Under the pieces are notes generated by a model. That model saw nothing but the letters and a program-made list of their open reading frames with translations. It searched no databases and had not been told where the DNA came from. Shown here piece after piece: positions 20,452 through 31,164 of a stretch of DNA of 64,000 bases. Within the stretch, counting starts at the first letter, position 1. The number at the start of each line of letters is the position of its first letter. The DNA is from Macrophomina tecta. Lineage: Eukaryota; Ascomycota; Dothideomycetes; Botryosphaeriales; Botryosphaeriaceae. The translations under genes and the position numbers were made by a program. The stretch is from contig JAKSGN010000003.1 in NCBI GenBank assembly GCA_024180945.1, positions 124,001 to 188,000 on the forward strand, given 5' to 3'.

Positions 20452-23400
20452 ATGACGCCCGAGGACGAGCAGGAGCTCGCGCACACTCTTCTTATAGAAT
20501 TGATCGCGTAGGTAGATTTTTGAATCAGCTGACCCATCTGCGCTGACTTGGATCCAGACACCAATTTTGTTACCCAGTGAGATGGTACGCCCGACAGACC
20601 AAGTCCCATTGGACCACTCAGTAACTTACCAAGAGTTGGGGCACAGGATAGAGACACAGGACTGCTTTTTTGCTGAAAAGGGTGTGGAAAGGCTTGTCGA
20701 GATTGGACCGACGCCAACCCTGACGAACATGGGAAAGCACACCATTGCCTCCAAGTACCGAGAACATGACGACGCCAACGCTATCACAAGAAAATGTCTC
20801 TCGACCAAGTTACACAGCAACGAAATCTATTATCAGGCTGAGCCCGTACAAGAGCAGGCAGTGGCAGACCAATCGAGATCAGCCTCAACAGAAGCAGTTG
20901 CGTCGAACACCCCAGCCACGCCGAGCCGGGCAGTCCCCGAGCCTTTGCCTCCACAACAAACCACACCATTAGTGGAGGTTGCTGAAGCTGTTGCAGACTC
21001 TCCAATCGGAGTAGCGGACATTTTACGTAGCCTCATAACCGTGAGGCTACGGAAACAGGATGGCACACTCCCGCCTCTCACGGCAAGTATCAAAGACCTT
21101 TGCGGCGGTAAGCTAAAGCCTGGAATTCATACGAAGTCATCGACAGCTAAGTAAAAGAAAGGTCGTTCGGCGCTCCAAAACGAAATCATCGGCGACTTGG
21201 GAAAAGAGTTCGGATCTCTGCCAGAGAGCTTGGAAGATACGCCTCTTGGAGACCTCAGCGACCAGCTGCAACTATCCTTTAACGGTCGGCTCGGGAGCGT
21301 CTCGCGTTCACTGATCGGGCGTATGGTGGCCACCAAGCTTCCTGGAGGCTTCAGCATGACTACGGTCAGGGATTATCTTGAGAAGCGATGGAGACTCGCA
21401 TCCGGGCGGCAGGATGGAGTGCTCCTGGTTGCGCTAACAGGGCAGCCAACTAGCAGAATAACGGCGGACAAGGACGGCGAAGCGTTTCTGGATACAGCGG
21501 TGGCCAAGTATGCCAGTGCAGCGGGGATCTCACTGTCGCCCTCTGTAGCAGCGAGTTCCCAAGGTGGACAGATCAAAGCCGCATACATCGACGAGGAGAC
21601 GTTCGCCTCGCTGCGGAAGAGCCAGGATACCCTTTCACAAGCATTGCTCAAAGCATGTGCAGAGAGCCTGGAAGTCGATCTCAGCAAAGACGCTCGCCGT
21701 ATCGACCGGCTGGAGAAAGCAATCACCGGCTACCAGAGCGAGCTTGAACTCATCAGCGTCGAGCACGGCGAGTCGTACGTGGCTGGGATACAGCCGCAGT
21801 TCAAGTCGGTTCAGCTGAGGAGATTCGACTCGTACTGGAGCTGGGTGAAGCAGGACTATCTCGACATGGCCCACGCGGTGATGCGCGGTGCAATCGATCC
21901 CGAAGATATCAGCAAGCGGGGGCGGATGATCACCAACAGGGCGACTGAAGATCTGCTACAGATCATGTCCTGGTTCACAAGAGTTGCGACAGCCCGAGGA
22001 ATCGGCGACCCGGTTGTCCAGCGCCTGGAGGAAATGCTGAAGGATTGCCAACGGGCCCTGGGCGCTCCTCCGAAAGTGCTGCTCCCCTCGTGGACCCGTC
22101 CGGAGACGGTCGTCAGTGCAGAAGGCTCGCCCAGCTACTCTGAAGTGCCCCGAGACAGCGATTTCGACGTCAACGCTTACATCACCGAAATGCTCGCCCC
22201 CGCAGCCCGCCACAGGGTCTCGCGGGACACGGATGCAGACCGCACCGCGAAAACCACGGGCGCTTGCGAGACGAGCTCGTCGAAGAACGCGTGGCAATAC
22301 GTTGCTCCTCAAAACGCCGCCGAAGACCTGCCAACCCATCCGTACATCCACATCCAGAGGCGCGGGAGGCATTCGGCGTGGGAGTACAGCGACGTCGACA
22401 CGGGCAGATACCTCGAGTCCCTGCGGCAAGGACTGACATTCCAGTCTCCGGCGCCGGCGCACGTGCTCCTGACGGGCGCGGGGCGAAACTCGATCGCGCT
22501 CGACGTGCTCAAGGGCTTGCTGAACGGCGGCGCGCGCGTGCTCGTGACGACGAGCTCGTTCTCGCCGGACGTCGCGCGCTTCTACCAGCGCATCTACCAC
22601 GAGCACGGCGCGCGCGGCTCGCAGCTGCTGCTGGCGCCCTTCAACCAGGGCAGCCGGCAAGACGTCGAGGCCTTGGTCAACCACATCTACGCCACGGACG
22701 ACGGCGGGCTCGGCTGGGACCTCGACTACATCCTCCCCTTCGCGGCGGTGTCGGAGAACGGGCGCGACATCGACGGGCTCGACGGGCGCTCGGAGCTGGC
22801 GCACCGCATCATGCTGACGGGCACGCTGCGCATGCTCGGCGCGGTGAAGCGGCACAAGGCGCGGCGCGGCATCACCACGCGGCCGGCGCACGTGGTGCTG
22901 CCGCTGTCGCCCAACCACGGGGCCTTCGGGCACGACGGGCTGTACGCGGAGAGCAAGCTGGCGCTCGAGGCGCTGCTGGACAAGTGGGGCAGCGAGGGGT
23001 GGGCCGAGTACCTGTCGATCTGCGGCGCGTCGATCGGCTGGACGCGCGGGACGGGCCTGATGAGCGACAACGACCTGGTGGCCGCGGGCATCGAGCAGTG
23101 CGGCGTGCGCACCTTCTCGCGGCAGGAGATGGCGTTCAGCGTGCTCGGCCTGCTGGCGCCGGCGGTGCGCGACGCGTGCCAGGAAGCGCCGCTGCGCGCG
23201 AACCTCGACGGCGGCCTGGGCGGGCTGGCCGACTTGAACGCGCTGGTCGGCCGGGCGCGGGCGGCGCTGAACGGCGCCTGCGACGAGCGCCGGGCCGTCG
23301 CCCTCGACGCGGCCCGGGACGCCGCGGTTGCCGGGCAGGCGGCGCCCGCGCCCGCGCCCGCGCCCCGCCCCGGCAGCGTCGTCGAGCCGCGCGGCGGCGT

Positions 23401-25639
23401 TGGCTTCCGGGGCCCGCGGCTGCCGGACTGGGAGGGCGAGATACGGCCGCTGAGCCGGGAGCTGCAGGGCATGGTGGACCTCGACCGGGTGGTGGTGGTG
23501 GCCGGCTACTCGGAGCTCGGCCCGCTGGGCAACGCGCGCACCCGGTGGGAGATGGAGGCCGAGGGCGCCTTCTCGGTGGCGGGCTGCGTGGAGATGGCGT
23601 GGATGATGGGCCTCATCAAGCACCACAACGGGCCGCTGCACGGGAAGCCGTACTGCGGCTGGGTCGACGCGGCCACCAACGCGCCGCTGGCGGAGCGCGA
23701 GGTCAAGCAGAAGCACGAGGCGCACATCCTGGCGCACAGCGGCATCCGGCTGGCGGACACCGGCGCCGGCCCGGTGCTGCACGAGGTCGTCGTGCAGCAC
23801 GACCTCGAGCCCTTCGAGGCGCCGCGCGAGACGGCGGAGGACTTCAAGCGCGCGCACGGCGACAAGGTGGACATCGCGGCGGTGCCCGGCTCCAGCGAGT
23901 TCCGGGTGCGGCTGCGGCGCGGCGCGGTGCTGCGCGTGTCCAAGGCGGCGCAGCCGGGGCGGCGGGCGGAGGGCCAGCTGCCGGCGGGGTGGGATGCGCG
24001 CGCGTACGGCATCGCCGACGACGTCGTGTCGCAGACGGACCCGGTCACGCTGTACCTGCTGGCGTGCACCGCCGAGGCGCTGCTCAGCGCCGGCGTGCGC
24101 GACCCCTACGAGTTCTACCAGCACATCCACGTGTCCGAGGCGGCCAACTGCATCGGCACCGCGATCGGGCCGGTGCGGTCGGCCAAGGCGATGCTCAGCG
24201 GCCGCGGCGCCAACGAGAGCGTGCAGGACGACATCCTGCAGGAGACGTTCCACAACACGCCGGCCGCGTGGATCAACCTGCTGCTGCTGTCGGCGGCGGG
24301 CCCGATCAAGACGCCGGTGGGCGCGTGCGCCACCAGCCTCGAGTCGCTGCAGAGCGGCTTCGAGAGCATCGCGAGCGGGCGCGCGCGCATGTGCCTGGTC
24401 GGCGGCTACGACGACCTGCACGCCGACGTGGCGGCCGAGTTCCGCAACATGCGGGCGACGGTCGACGCCGAGGCGGAGCTGCGGCGCGGGCGCGCGCCCG
24501 GCGACATGTCGCGGCCGACGGCGGCGTCGCGCGCCGGCTTCGTCGAGGCGGCGGGCGCGGGCGTGCAGGTGCTGACGAGCGCGCGGCTGGCGCTGGACAT
24601 GGGGCTGCCGGTGTACGGCGTGGTGGCGCTGGTCGAGCTGGCGGCGGACAAGGCGGGCCGGTCGGTGCCGGCGCCGGGCGTCGGGCTGCTGACGGCCGCG
24701 CGCGAGGCCCCGGCGCCGCCGCCGTCGACGCTGAGCCTGGCCTACCGCCGGCGCCGGCTGGAGCTGCGGCACGCGCAGATCGACGAGTGGCAGCGCGCCG
24801 AGCTCGAGGGCCTGCACGGCGAGATGGCGTCGCTGCGCAAGCTCTACCACATCGCCGACGCGCCCGCGTACCTGCGCGCGCGCGTGCACGAGGTGTCGCT
24901 CGAGGCCGCGCAGCAGCGCCGCGCCGCGCTGGCCAGCTACGGCAACTTCTTCTGGAAGGGCGACGCGCGCATCTCGCCCCTGCGCGGCGCGCTGGCCGTG
25001 TGGGGGCTCACCGTCGACGACCTGACGGTCGCCTCGCTGCACGGCACGTCGACGCGCAAGAACGACGCGAACGAGAGCCGCATCGTGCACGAGCAGCTGC
25101 GCCTGCTGGGCCGCACGCCCGGCAACCCCGTGCTGGCCGTCTGCCAGAAGCACCTGACTGGCCACTCCAAGGGCGCCGCCGGCGCGTGGATGGTCAACGG
25201 CTGCCTGCAGATGCTGGACTCGGGCTTCGTGCCCGGCAACGCCAACGCCGACAACGTCGACCCCGAGCTGGAGCAGTACGCCAACATCGCCTTCGTGGAC
25301 GCGGGCGTGCAGACGGCCGGCGTCAAGGCCTTCTCCGCCACCTCCTTCGGCTTCGGCCAGAAGGCCGGCCAGTGCATCGGCGTGCATCCGAAGTACCTCT
25401 TCGCCACGCTCGAGCGCGACGACTTCGACCGGTACCGCGCGAAGACGGAGCTGCGCATGCGGCAGGCGGCCAAGGCCTTCGCCGACTCCTTGGTCAACAA
25501 CGACATGTTCAGGGCGAAGGACAGGCCGCCCTATTCCGCCGAGGCCGAGGTCGCGGTGCTGACGGACCCGACTGTGCGGGCTGCGCTCGACGCCGATGGA
25601 GAGTACGCAGTCACGCTGGACGCGGCAGTGCATTTTTGA
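20452..25639 (+). CDS. Fatty acid synthase alpha subunit-like, secondary-metabolism type (no PPT domain)
   Basis: Exons: 20452-20507, 20558-20584, 20647-21107, 21162-25639; 1673 aa. The three small introns (50-62 bp) rebuild [33 protein letters not shown], the standard FAS alpha N-terminus that completes the MPT domain. The carrier domain has CGGRSALQNEIIGDLGKEFG, with Ser184 as the phosphopantetheine site. The ketoreductase has TGAGRNSI (from Thr619) and YAESK (Tyr776, Lys780). The ketosynthase has GACATSLESL (Cys1237), SLHGTSTRK (His1475) and TGHSKGAAG (His1516, Lys1518). The protein ends about 60 residues after GVHPKYL, so the C-terminal phosphopantetheinyl transferase of primary FAS alpha is missing and it needs a PPTase in trans. 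The length is close to that of the aflatoxin-pathway FAS-2. It needs a beta subunit, and none is in the window. It probably makes an acyl starter for the lipopeptide. Confidence 0.93.
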
Positions 25640-28111
25640 GCTTCTAGACTGTAAATTCGCGGTGGGCTTAGGGCGTCGGGCGTCCTGGAGTGCTTGGGAA
25701 TCTGCGCTGTAGCTTGACTTGTTTGTTTTTCTTGGTGGTTAGAAAGGGGGGGGGGGCACAATTTGGCATCTGCATTGCTGGGTTCGGAAACGCACTGGCT
25801 GGAATGAAAGGAATCATATGAGCCAGCTGGCCTGACCTTCTCTTGACTCCTAATGGCCCCCTTCGTGATGCTCGAAGTGTAAAGTAATGTAATCGAGGAA
25901 AATGCGTCAAAGCCATTTCAAGTGCTTTTTCGACGATCACAAAATCATGAAAGAAATCGAGCTGAACATGTTTCCGGCGAGCGATCCTCGGACTGCTTCA
26001 GGGCCTACCAATTTCTCACAGCATCTGCGCGGTCTGATTCTGGCAGGAAACAAAGCTTGGGCTGAAGTGTACCGCCGGGTGGCTTCTCCAAGGGACAGAA
26101 CCATGCATTTCCAGTCGCTCTCCACTGCGTGTCTGGCCTTCACTACCTTGCAAGAATAGGTCAGAAAGCAGTTCTTTTAGGAATCCACACGCGAAGGAAG
26201 ACGCATCGACGCAGAAGCTGAAGAGTGATGGCTGCAACTCAAGATGGGCCAGATGACTTGCGGGAAAGAGAAGGCGCCGATCCAATAGAACGCAAGCTGA
26301 AATGGGCTTTGAAGATGCGTCAGGTGCAAGCAGAGAACAAAGCGCGAGAGTCTACCCTGGCCTAGGAGCTTGCGTAATCGTTATGCGCACAAGCTCAAGG
26401 AATTTCAAGCGAGATTTGTATTACTGTTTCAAGGCATCACCCGTTCTCATGAACAATGCTGTGTGCATAGTGGAACCTCCCTATTTATGCGCCCGCATAT
26501 GCATGAGCACATACTCTTCACTAAAATGCCAACTGCCTCCCCTTCCTTCCTCAAATTGATGGAAGCCTCATATATAAGGTTAGCCGACATCACAAACGTG
26601 GCAATGCCAATCTGTGGCGTCGCCTACGATGAAGCAAGCCTCCTCAGAATCCGTATCACCAGCCCATTTCTATGCTAGCGCGTTTGAATCTCTGTGATCT
26701 TTGGTTGCAACATCAAGCATCCCTATTAAATCGCTCGAGACAAAGGCGAATATAGCCGTGGAAATAGACCATGACAATATTTGGATGGAGGAGCCGCTGT
26801 CTGTTTATTCACCGGTGCTCTGAAGCTCACTCTCAAGCTATGTATTCACTGCAGCATGTTGGTGATGTGCAGTGGGGAAAACCGACCTCAAACATTCTCA
26901 ATGATGTGTATGACACACACACACACACACACACACTCTCTCTCTCTGCATTTGCACACAATGCAGGGCTGCTTTCTATGTCGCTCTGCCAGGTCTGACA
27001 AAGCCTAGACGTTATATGTACCGGCGGGCCTCCGCCTCCGAGGATACAAGCACCGAGGAGGGATGGTAAGCCGTATAGGGTTTGCTTCGAGCGGGTGCAA
27101 GGAGATGGTTGAGAATGAGTAGAGCGAGTAATATGACTGAGTGCTGCGTGCGAAGGTCTTGTTACCAACAGAGTCAAAATTCTATCATTAAAGTCCATTA
27201 CTAAGTTAACGACGAAGGTCCAAGCTATCTAAGGAACGTGACTTATACACAAGCAGGAAAGCACACACAACCCAGCAATGCCGCTCCGAAGCCGGTACAC
27301 GAGAAATTCGTATACCGTCTCTCGAGAGCACCTTATGCCGTCCACTGAGGGTATGGCTGGCGTGCCGTTGCGTAAGGGCCCATGTGGGTCCCAAGTGACG
27401 TTCCGCGCGCGTGATCCTCGTAGTCCGGCGCTTCGCTCCACAGTTCGGGCTGCCACGCTCTTCTCCAATTCTCGTTACATCCCTCTTGTGGAGGCTGCAC
27501 CGTAACAGTATAGACTTTTGGATCCGGTTTCTTGCACACCGTCCAGATGTTAAATGGGCTCCGATGCAAAGGCGTCAAAAGATCTAGAGAGGCATGTACG
27601 CTTGGAACCGAAAATCGAAAACCATGTTGTTCCTATTCGTATGTCTTTAAATACACTTTGGTGGTCCTGATGCACGCGGGCGGGTCCGAGGAAGATTAAG
27701 CGGCCCAAACGGACCGAACTGGCCAGTACGCACGATGGGCGACCGTCTGTTTGAGTTGCAGTGGCGCAGTGAGCCCAATCGGAAGCATTACAGTGCCGCG
27801 ATTCAGCTGAGTCAAAAGCATAAACGAGTAGCGGTCAACTTTAGTTAGCTTTGACTGTCGGCTGTCCAGCCAATCTGGAGACAAGAGCTTCGCCACGCAC
27901 CTTAGACTACAAGGCTTTAGGATCTGCCATTAGTGTAGCATATTAACTGCCAAAGCCAGCGCCGATCTCTCCAGGCATAGAGCTCGCTTGCTGCGGGGTA
28001 GATATAGTCTGAGATTCCTTTCCTGCGGTCAGCGCTATCTCTTACTCTGCCCCTCAATATTCCTCGCTCACTTCTTCAAGCTCCCCAAAAGACATACAAA
28101 GCAGCCACGAG
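25640..28111. other. 2.5 kb intergenic region with a microsatellite
   Basis: This holds the FAS terminator and the promoter of the 28112 gene. A poly-G run lies near 25747-25758. Open frames are short and without motifs on both strands, and no bZIP basic region is encoded upstream of 28112. I recognise no gene, tRNA or transposon here. Confidence 0.5.
26913..26947. repeat. Microsatellite (AC)12 followed by (CT)n
   Basis: This is a simple repeat of about 35 bp: twelve AC units run directly into a CT tract. It lies in non-coding DNA. Confidence 0.95.
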
Positions 28112-28864
28112 ATGTCGTCTACCTCCGGTCAAAGAGCTCCGAGGCGGAGCGGGCCTTACATGCCACCACACAGGGCAAAGACGGAGATTGGGGAACACAC
28201 GCCATTGGACGACCGACTAGACCATGTCCTGGAATGCGCGAGAACAGTTGGCTTTGACAGCCTGGACTCCCTTGTGGCATACTACTATACCGCCGACTTC
28301 TGCTCGAACGTGTCCTTGTCCAACCACCAGCGCATGAGCCGGAAACGCCATCTGCCAGGGATTGTCGCGGGGCTACGGAGCAGTGCGAGCAACTGGTCGT
28401 CTTGGGAGAAGGAAGGCTTTCAACACGAAATTCTGCGGACCGCCGAGAATCTGCTTGTAGAAGAGCTGAGGGACTCGAGCAGGAATGGCGATTTGCAGGA
28501 GCGCTTGCGCAGCACAGTCATGGAATATTCATGCCCGGAAGATGGACGCGGGGGAGAAAGCTCAAGTCTCCAGGCTGCATCAATGCCGCCCGTCTACAAC
28601 ACGATCCAGAATGAGGTCAGCGAAGCCATCTTTCCGCTGTTTGCAAAAGCTAAAGAAGACCGACAGCTGCCAAATCTATGGGCCTTCCTGACGACTCTGA
28701 TACAAAGCAACGAGGCGCTAAACATGCACGAGCACGCGCGGATTGTCTTGGCCTCGGTCATGCTACTCCACGTCGCTGGGCGGATCCCGCATGGAGAGTT
28801 GATTCGCGGGCTCCGGTCCTGCCTGGACGCGGACAAGGTGCACGAATGGGGAGATGCATCGTGA
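28112..28864 (+). CDS. Stand-alone copy of the bZIP regulator's C-terminal domain
   Basis: Intronless, 250 aa. From about residue 27 it parallels the C-terminal domain of the bZIP protein encoded at 4267-5927. DDRLDHVLECARTVGFDSLD pairs with DERIEYVLECAAAAGFDGLD, W..WEKEGFQHEILRTAENLL pairs with W..WERRGFYEEILQSAESML, and LPNLWAFLTTL pairs with MPNLGALLTAM. Both copies also share VMLLHVAGRI/VLCCAGRI near the end. No basic region or zipper is present and none can be spliced in from upstream. It could be a regulatory partner, a titrating inhibitor of the bZIP protein, or an independent family member. It lies 2.3 kb from the NRPS start and 22 kb from its bZIP relative. Confidence 0.82.
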   Translation: MSSTSGQRAPRRSGPYMPPHRAKTEIGEHTPLDDRLDHVLECARTVGFDSLDSLVAYYYTADFCSNVSLSNHQRMSRKRHLPGIVAGLRSSASNWSSWEKEGFQHEILRTAENLLVEELRDSSRNGDLQERLRSTVMEYSCPEDGRGGESSSLQAASMPPVYNTIQNEVSEAIFPLFAKAKEDRQLPNLWAFLTTLIQSNEALNMHEHARIVLASVMLLHVAGRIPHGELIRGLRSCLDADKVHEWGDAS

Positions 28865-29355
28865 TGGCGGGCAAGCTATCGCTTTCACTTGGCAGCAGCA
28901 ACGCTCGCTCTGAATGTAAATAGTTACCGCATGCGGCGACAACGCTCGATCTGCGGCCCAGACCAAAACTATAATGACTCGCGGTGTCACTAAATCTTGG
29001 ACATGAGTACCGTGAAGGCATGACGAGGTGCCGCGTTGCCGGCGGACGTGATTCGTCTTTTTTGCGGGAGTCGGGCCGCGGCTGGCTTAGTGTCCGGCTG
29101 ACAGACAGTAATCCGCGCCGCGCGCTCCCGTTGGGCCTCGCCACGTCCCGCGCCCTGGCACAAGCTCAGCCACCAGACCCCCTCGGGCGGTGCAAGCTAG
29201 AGCCTGGCGCTGGGTTGGCGCGCAGCACCACGACGGGCCATGAGTGATATAGCGGGCGTCCGTTTGCGGCAGCTCGGGGCAGCTCGAAGACATCCTCACT
29301 GCCCACACTCGCCGAAAAGAACAAAATACAAAAAAAAAAAAAAAAAAGGGAAAAA
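28865..29355. promoter_or_regulatory. Promoter region of the SDR-like gene
   Basis: This 491 bp lies between two plus-strand genes. An 18-base poly-A run (29330-29347) ends 8 bp before the ATG at 29356, probably in the 5' UTR. Nothing else was recognised. Confidence 0.4.
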
Positions 29356-30232
29356 ATGCATCTCATCCTGACAGGCGCCACGGGGCTGATTGGCTCCATC
29401 GTGCTCGCCATTATGCTCGATGACCCCGCCGTCGAGAGGATTTCCATCATCAGCCGCAAGCCAGTGCCGCAGGCTGAGGGACACGCGAAGGCGGAGGTCA
29501 TCATCCAGGAGGATTTGGCCAAATACGACCTCGCAACGCTGGAAAAGCTGAAGGGCGCGCATGGCTGCGTCTGGGCCCTCGGGCCGCCGCTGATGTCCGT
29601 GACGAGAGAGTGAGTTGCAATGCCGGTTGCCGATACCACAGGGCGGGGAGATGCTGAAGGCACGGCAGCCAGTACGAATACGCCCACATCGAGCTGCCCG
29701 CCATCGCAGCAAAGACGTACTCGACGCTGAGCGACCAGTTCAACTTCGTCTACGTCTCCCGTATGTTGCACGCGCGCCCCGGGTTGAGCTTGAGTTGGCT
29801 GACAGTTGCGCCCCAGACGACGGCATTGACGAGCCGGGCAGCCGCCGGATGGCTGCGTACGACGTCAAGTTCCGGGCCGAGGAGAAGTTGCTGAAGCTGA
29901 GCGAGGAGACGTCGTCGCTCCGCTTCTTCTCGGTGCGGCCGGCGCTGATCGACTACTCGTACCACACGGCCGTCCACCCGTACATCAAGTACCCGCTGCC
30001 GCTGCCCAAGAAGATTTCCAACTGGTTCTTGATCCCCGTCTTCAGGTTCTTCGGGTCAGTGAACGTGACGCGCTCCGAGCATCTCGGTACCGTCTTGACC
30101 GAGCTGGCGTACGGCGACGGTGCTGATCTCACCGTCGAGGGCGCGTCGCACGGCGGCCGCTACATTGGCGTGGTGGGCATGGCCAACTACATGAAAGACA
30201 AGCGGGCGAAAGAAGGGGTGGGGGCCCAGTGA
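29356..30232 (+). CDS. NmrA/atypical-SDR Rossmann-fold protein
   Basis: Exons: 29356-29609, 29669-29760, 29817-30232; 253 aa. Introns of 59 and 56 bp (GTGAGT...GCAG, GTATGT...CCAG) are phase-consistent. The N-terminus MHLILTGATGLIGSIVLAIM carries the GxTGxxG dinucleotide-binding motif, followed by SRKPVP (NADP-type basic residue) and CVWALGPP. FNFVYVSHDG and KFRAEEKLLKL occupy the positions of the catalytic Tyr and Lys strands, but a clear YxxxK is not evident; YDVKFRAE is the nearest candidate. Fungal homologues are usually annotated as nucleoside-diphosphate-sugar epimerase or HTATIP2-like proteins. It lies 0.9 kb upstream of the NRPS on the same strand. A redox step on the product is possible, and so is a sensor role. 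Confidence 0.8.
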
Positions 30233-31164
30233 TGATCTACCTGTTCTATTCTCTGTCAGTTTCTGAGCCACGAAGGCCGCGTGTTTTTTTTTTTTTTTTT
30301 TTTTTTGTTGTACCAGTATCGCAGAGTGTTTCTCCGGCTTCGAAGGAGGCATGGGAGGAGCACCCGGCAACGACTTTCTATATTTACATTGTGCCAAACA
30401 TGGACTAGCGCGCGCCCGTCGCTCAAAGGTCCCTCCGTGCTTCTCCTCTCGGGACCCCGCGCTTCCAGAACGCTCACGCATCCACCTTCCCAATGAAACA
30501 CGAGACGCCATCGTGCCCGCTACGCGCTGCCAGGGCTGGGCCGCTGCGTGGTCGAGCGAGTCATCGGTACCTGCAGCCGTCGTCTCCGTCCGCTTGCTCG
30601 TCCATGGTGAACCTCTGCGTTCTGAATCGAGCGGCTTGCGACTCGCCTCGAAGCTTGCACACTGACCACCGCTGGCCCGCGGCTCTTACTCAGACCTGAC
30701 CGAACCCCAAGCAGGCACCGCCCGCATGACGTGGAGCGCGCGCCATTGGCTCGCCTGCCCGCTGCGGACCCCCCGGCTTCGCTTTGGCCTCCGTCCGCGG
30801 CCGCAACCGCTGGTGGTCCTTACGTGAATGCGCACAAGGTTGGATTGAGGTCTTACTACGGTCCAGCTGCATCGCGGCTGCCATTAGCCTATCCGCCTGC
30901 GGTGCGCACTCAGTCCCACAAGTGCCACAACGGCCCCGTGCTCGAGCCTGCGCTTGTCGCGCAATTGGTCAGCATGATTCGCATGGTCTGTAGATGGTAT
31001 TATTGAGTTGATGTGTCCTGTTCGGTATTGCTATGCTACGCACCCGTTGACCCTCACCAAGCTGCTGCAGAGTGCCGGAACCTCCAGACTAACTGCCTCA
31101 ACTGTCTCTCTTTTGTCTTCTTTCTGTATCGCTTGCCGTACATCTGTAATCCCCTCGTTTCGCA
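30233..31164. promoter_or_regulatory. NRPS promoter region
   Basis: This 932 bp lies upstream of the NRPS ATG. It contains a poly-T run (30284-30306) after the SDR stop, two bZIP-type sites TGACGTGG (30727-30734) and TTACGTGA (30820-30827), an inverted CCAAT box (ATTGG) near 30744, and a CT-rich leader before the ATG. The sites are short and could be chance matches, but they fit the presence of a bZIP factor in the locus. Confidence 0.45.

Noticed and set aside
21956..25633. Antisense open frame of about 1225 codons, and a second long plus-strand frame, overlapping the FAS gene
   Set aside because: The translations are Arg/Ala/His-rich with no motifs. The FAS frame has continuous FAS alpha similarity. 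Very high GC at third codon positions suppresses stops in other frames.
25498..25639. Possible frameshift hiding a lost PPT domain at the end of the FAS alpha-like gene
   Set aside because: The sequence after the stop shows no PPT-like translation in any frame and composition drops at once, so a natural end is more likely.
26913..26947. Telomere- or transposon-associated repeat
   Set aside because: It is a plain AC/CT microsatellite with no flanking terminal repeats or target-site duplication seen.
28112..28864. Pseudogene remnant of a duplicated bZIP gene
   Set aside because: The frame is intact over the full domain, and the start codon and length look functional. Divergence is in loops, while core positions are kept.
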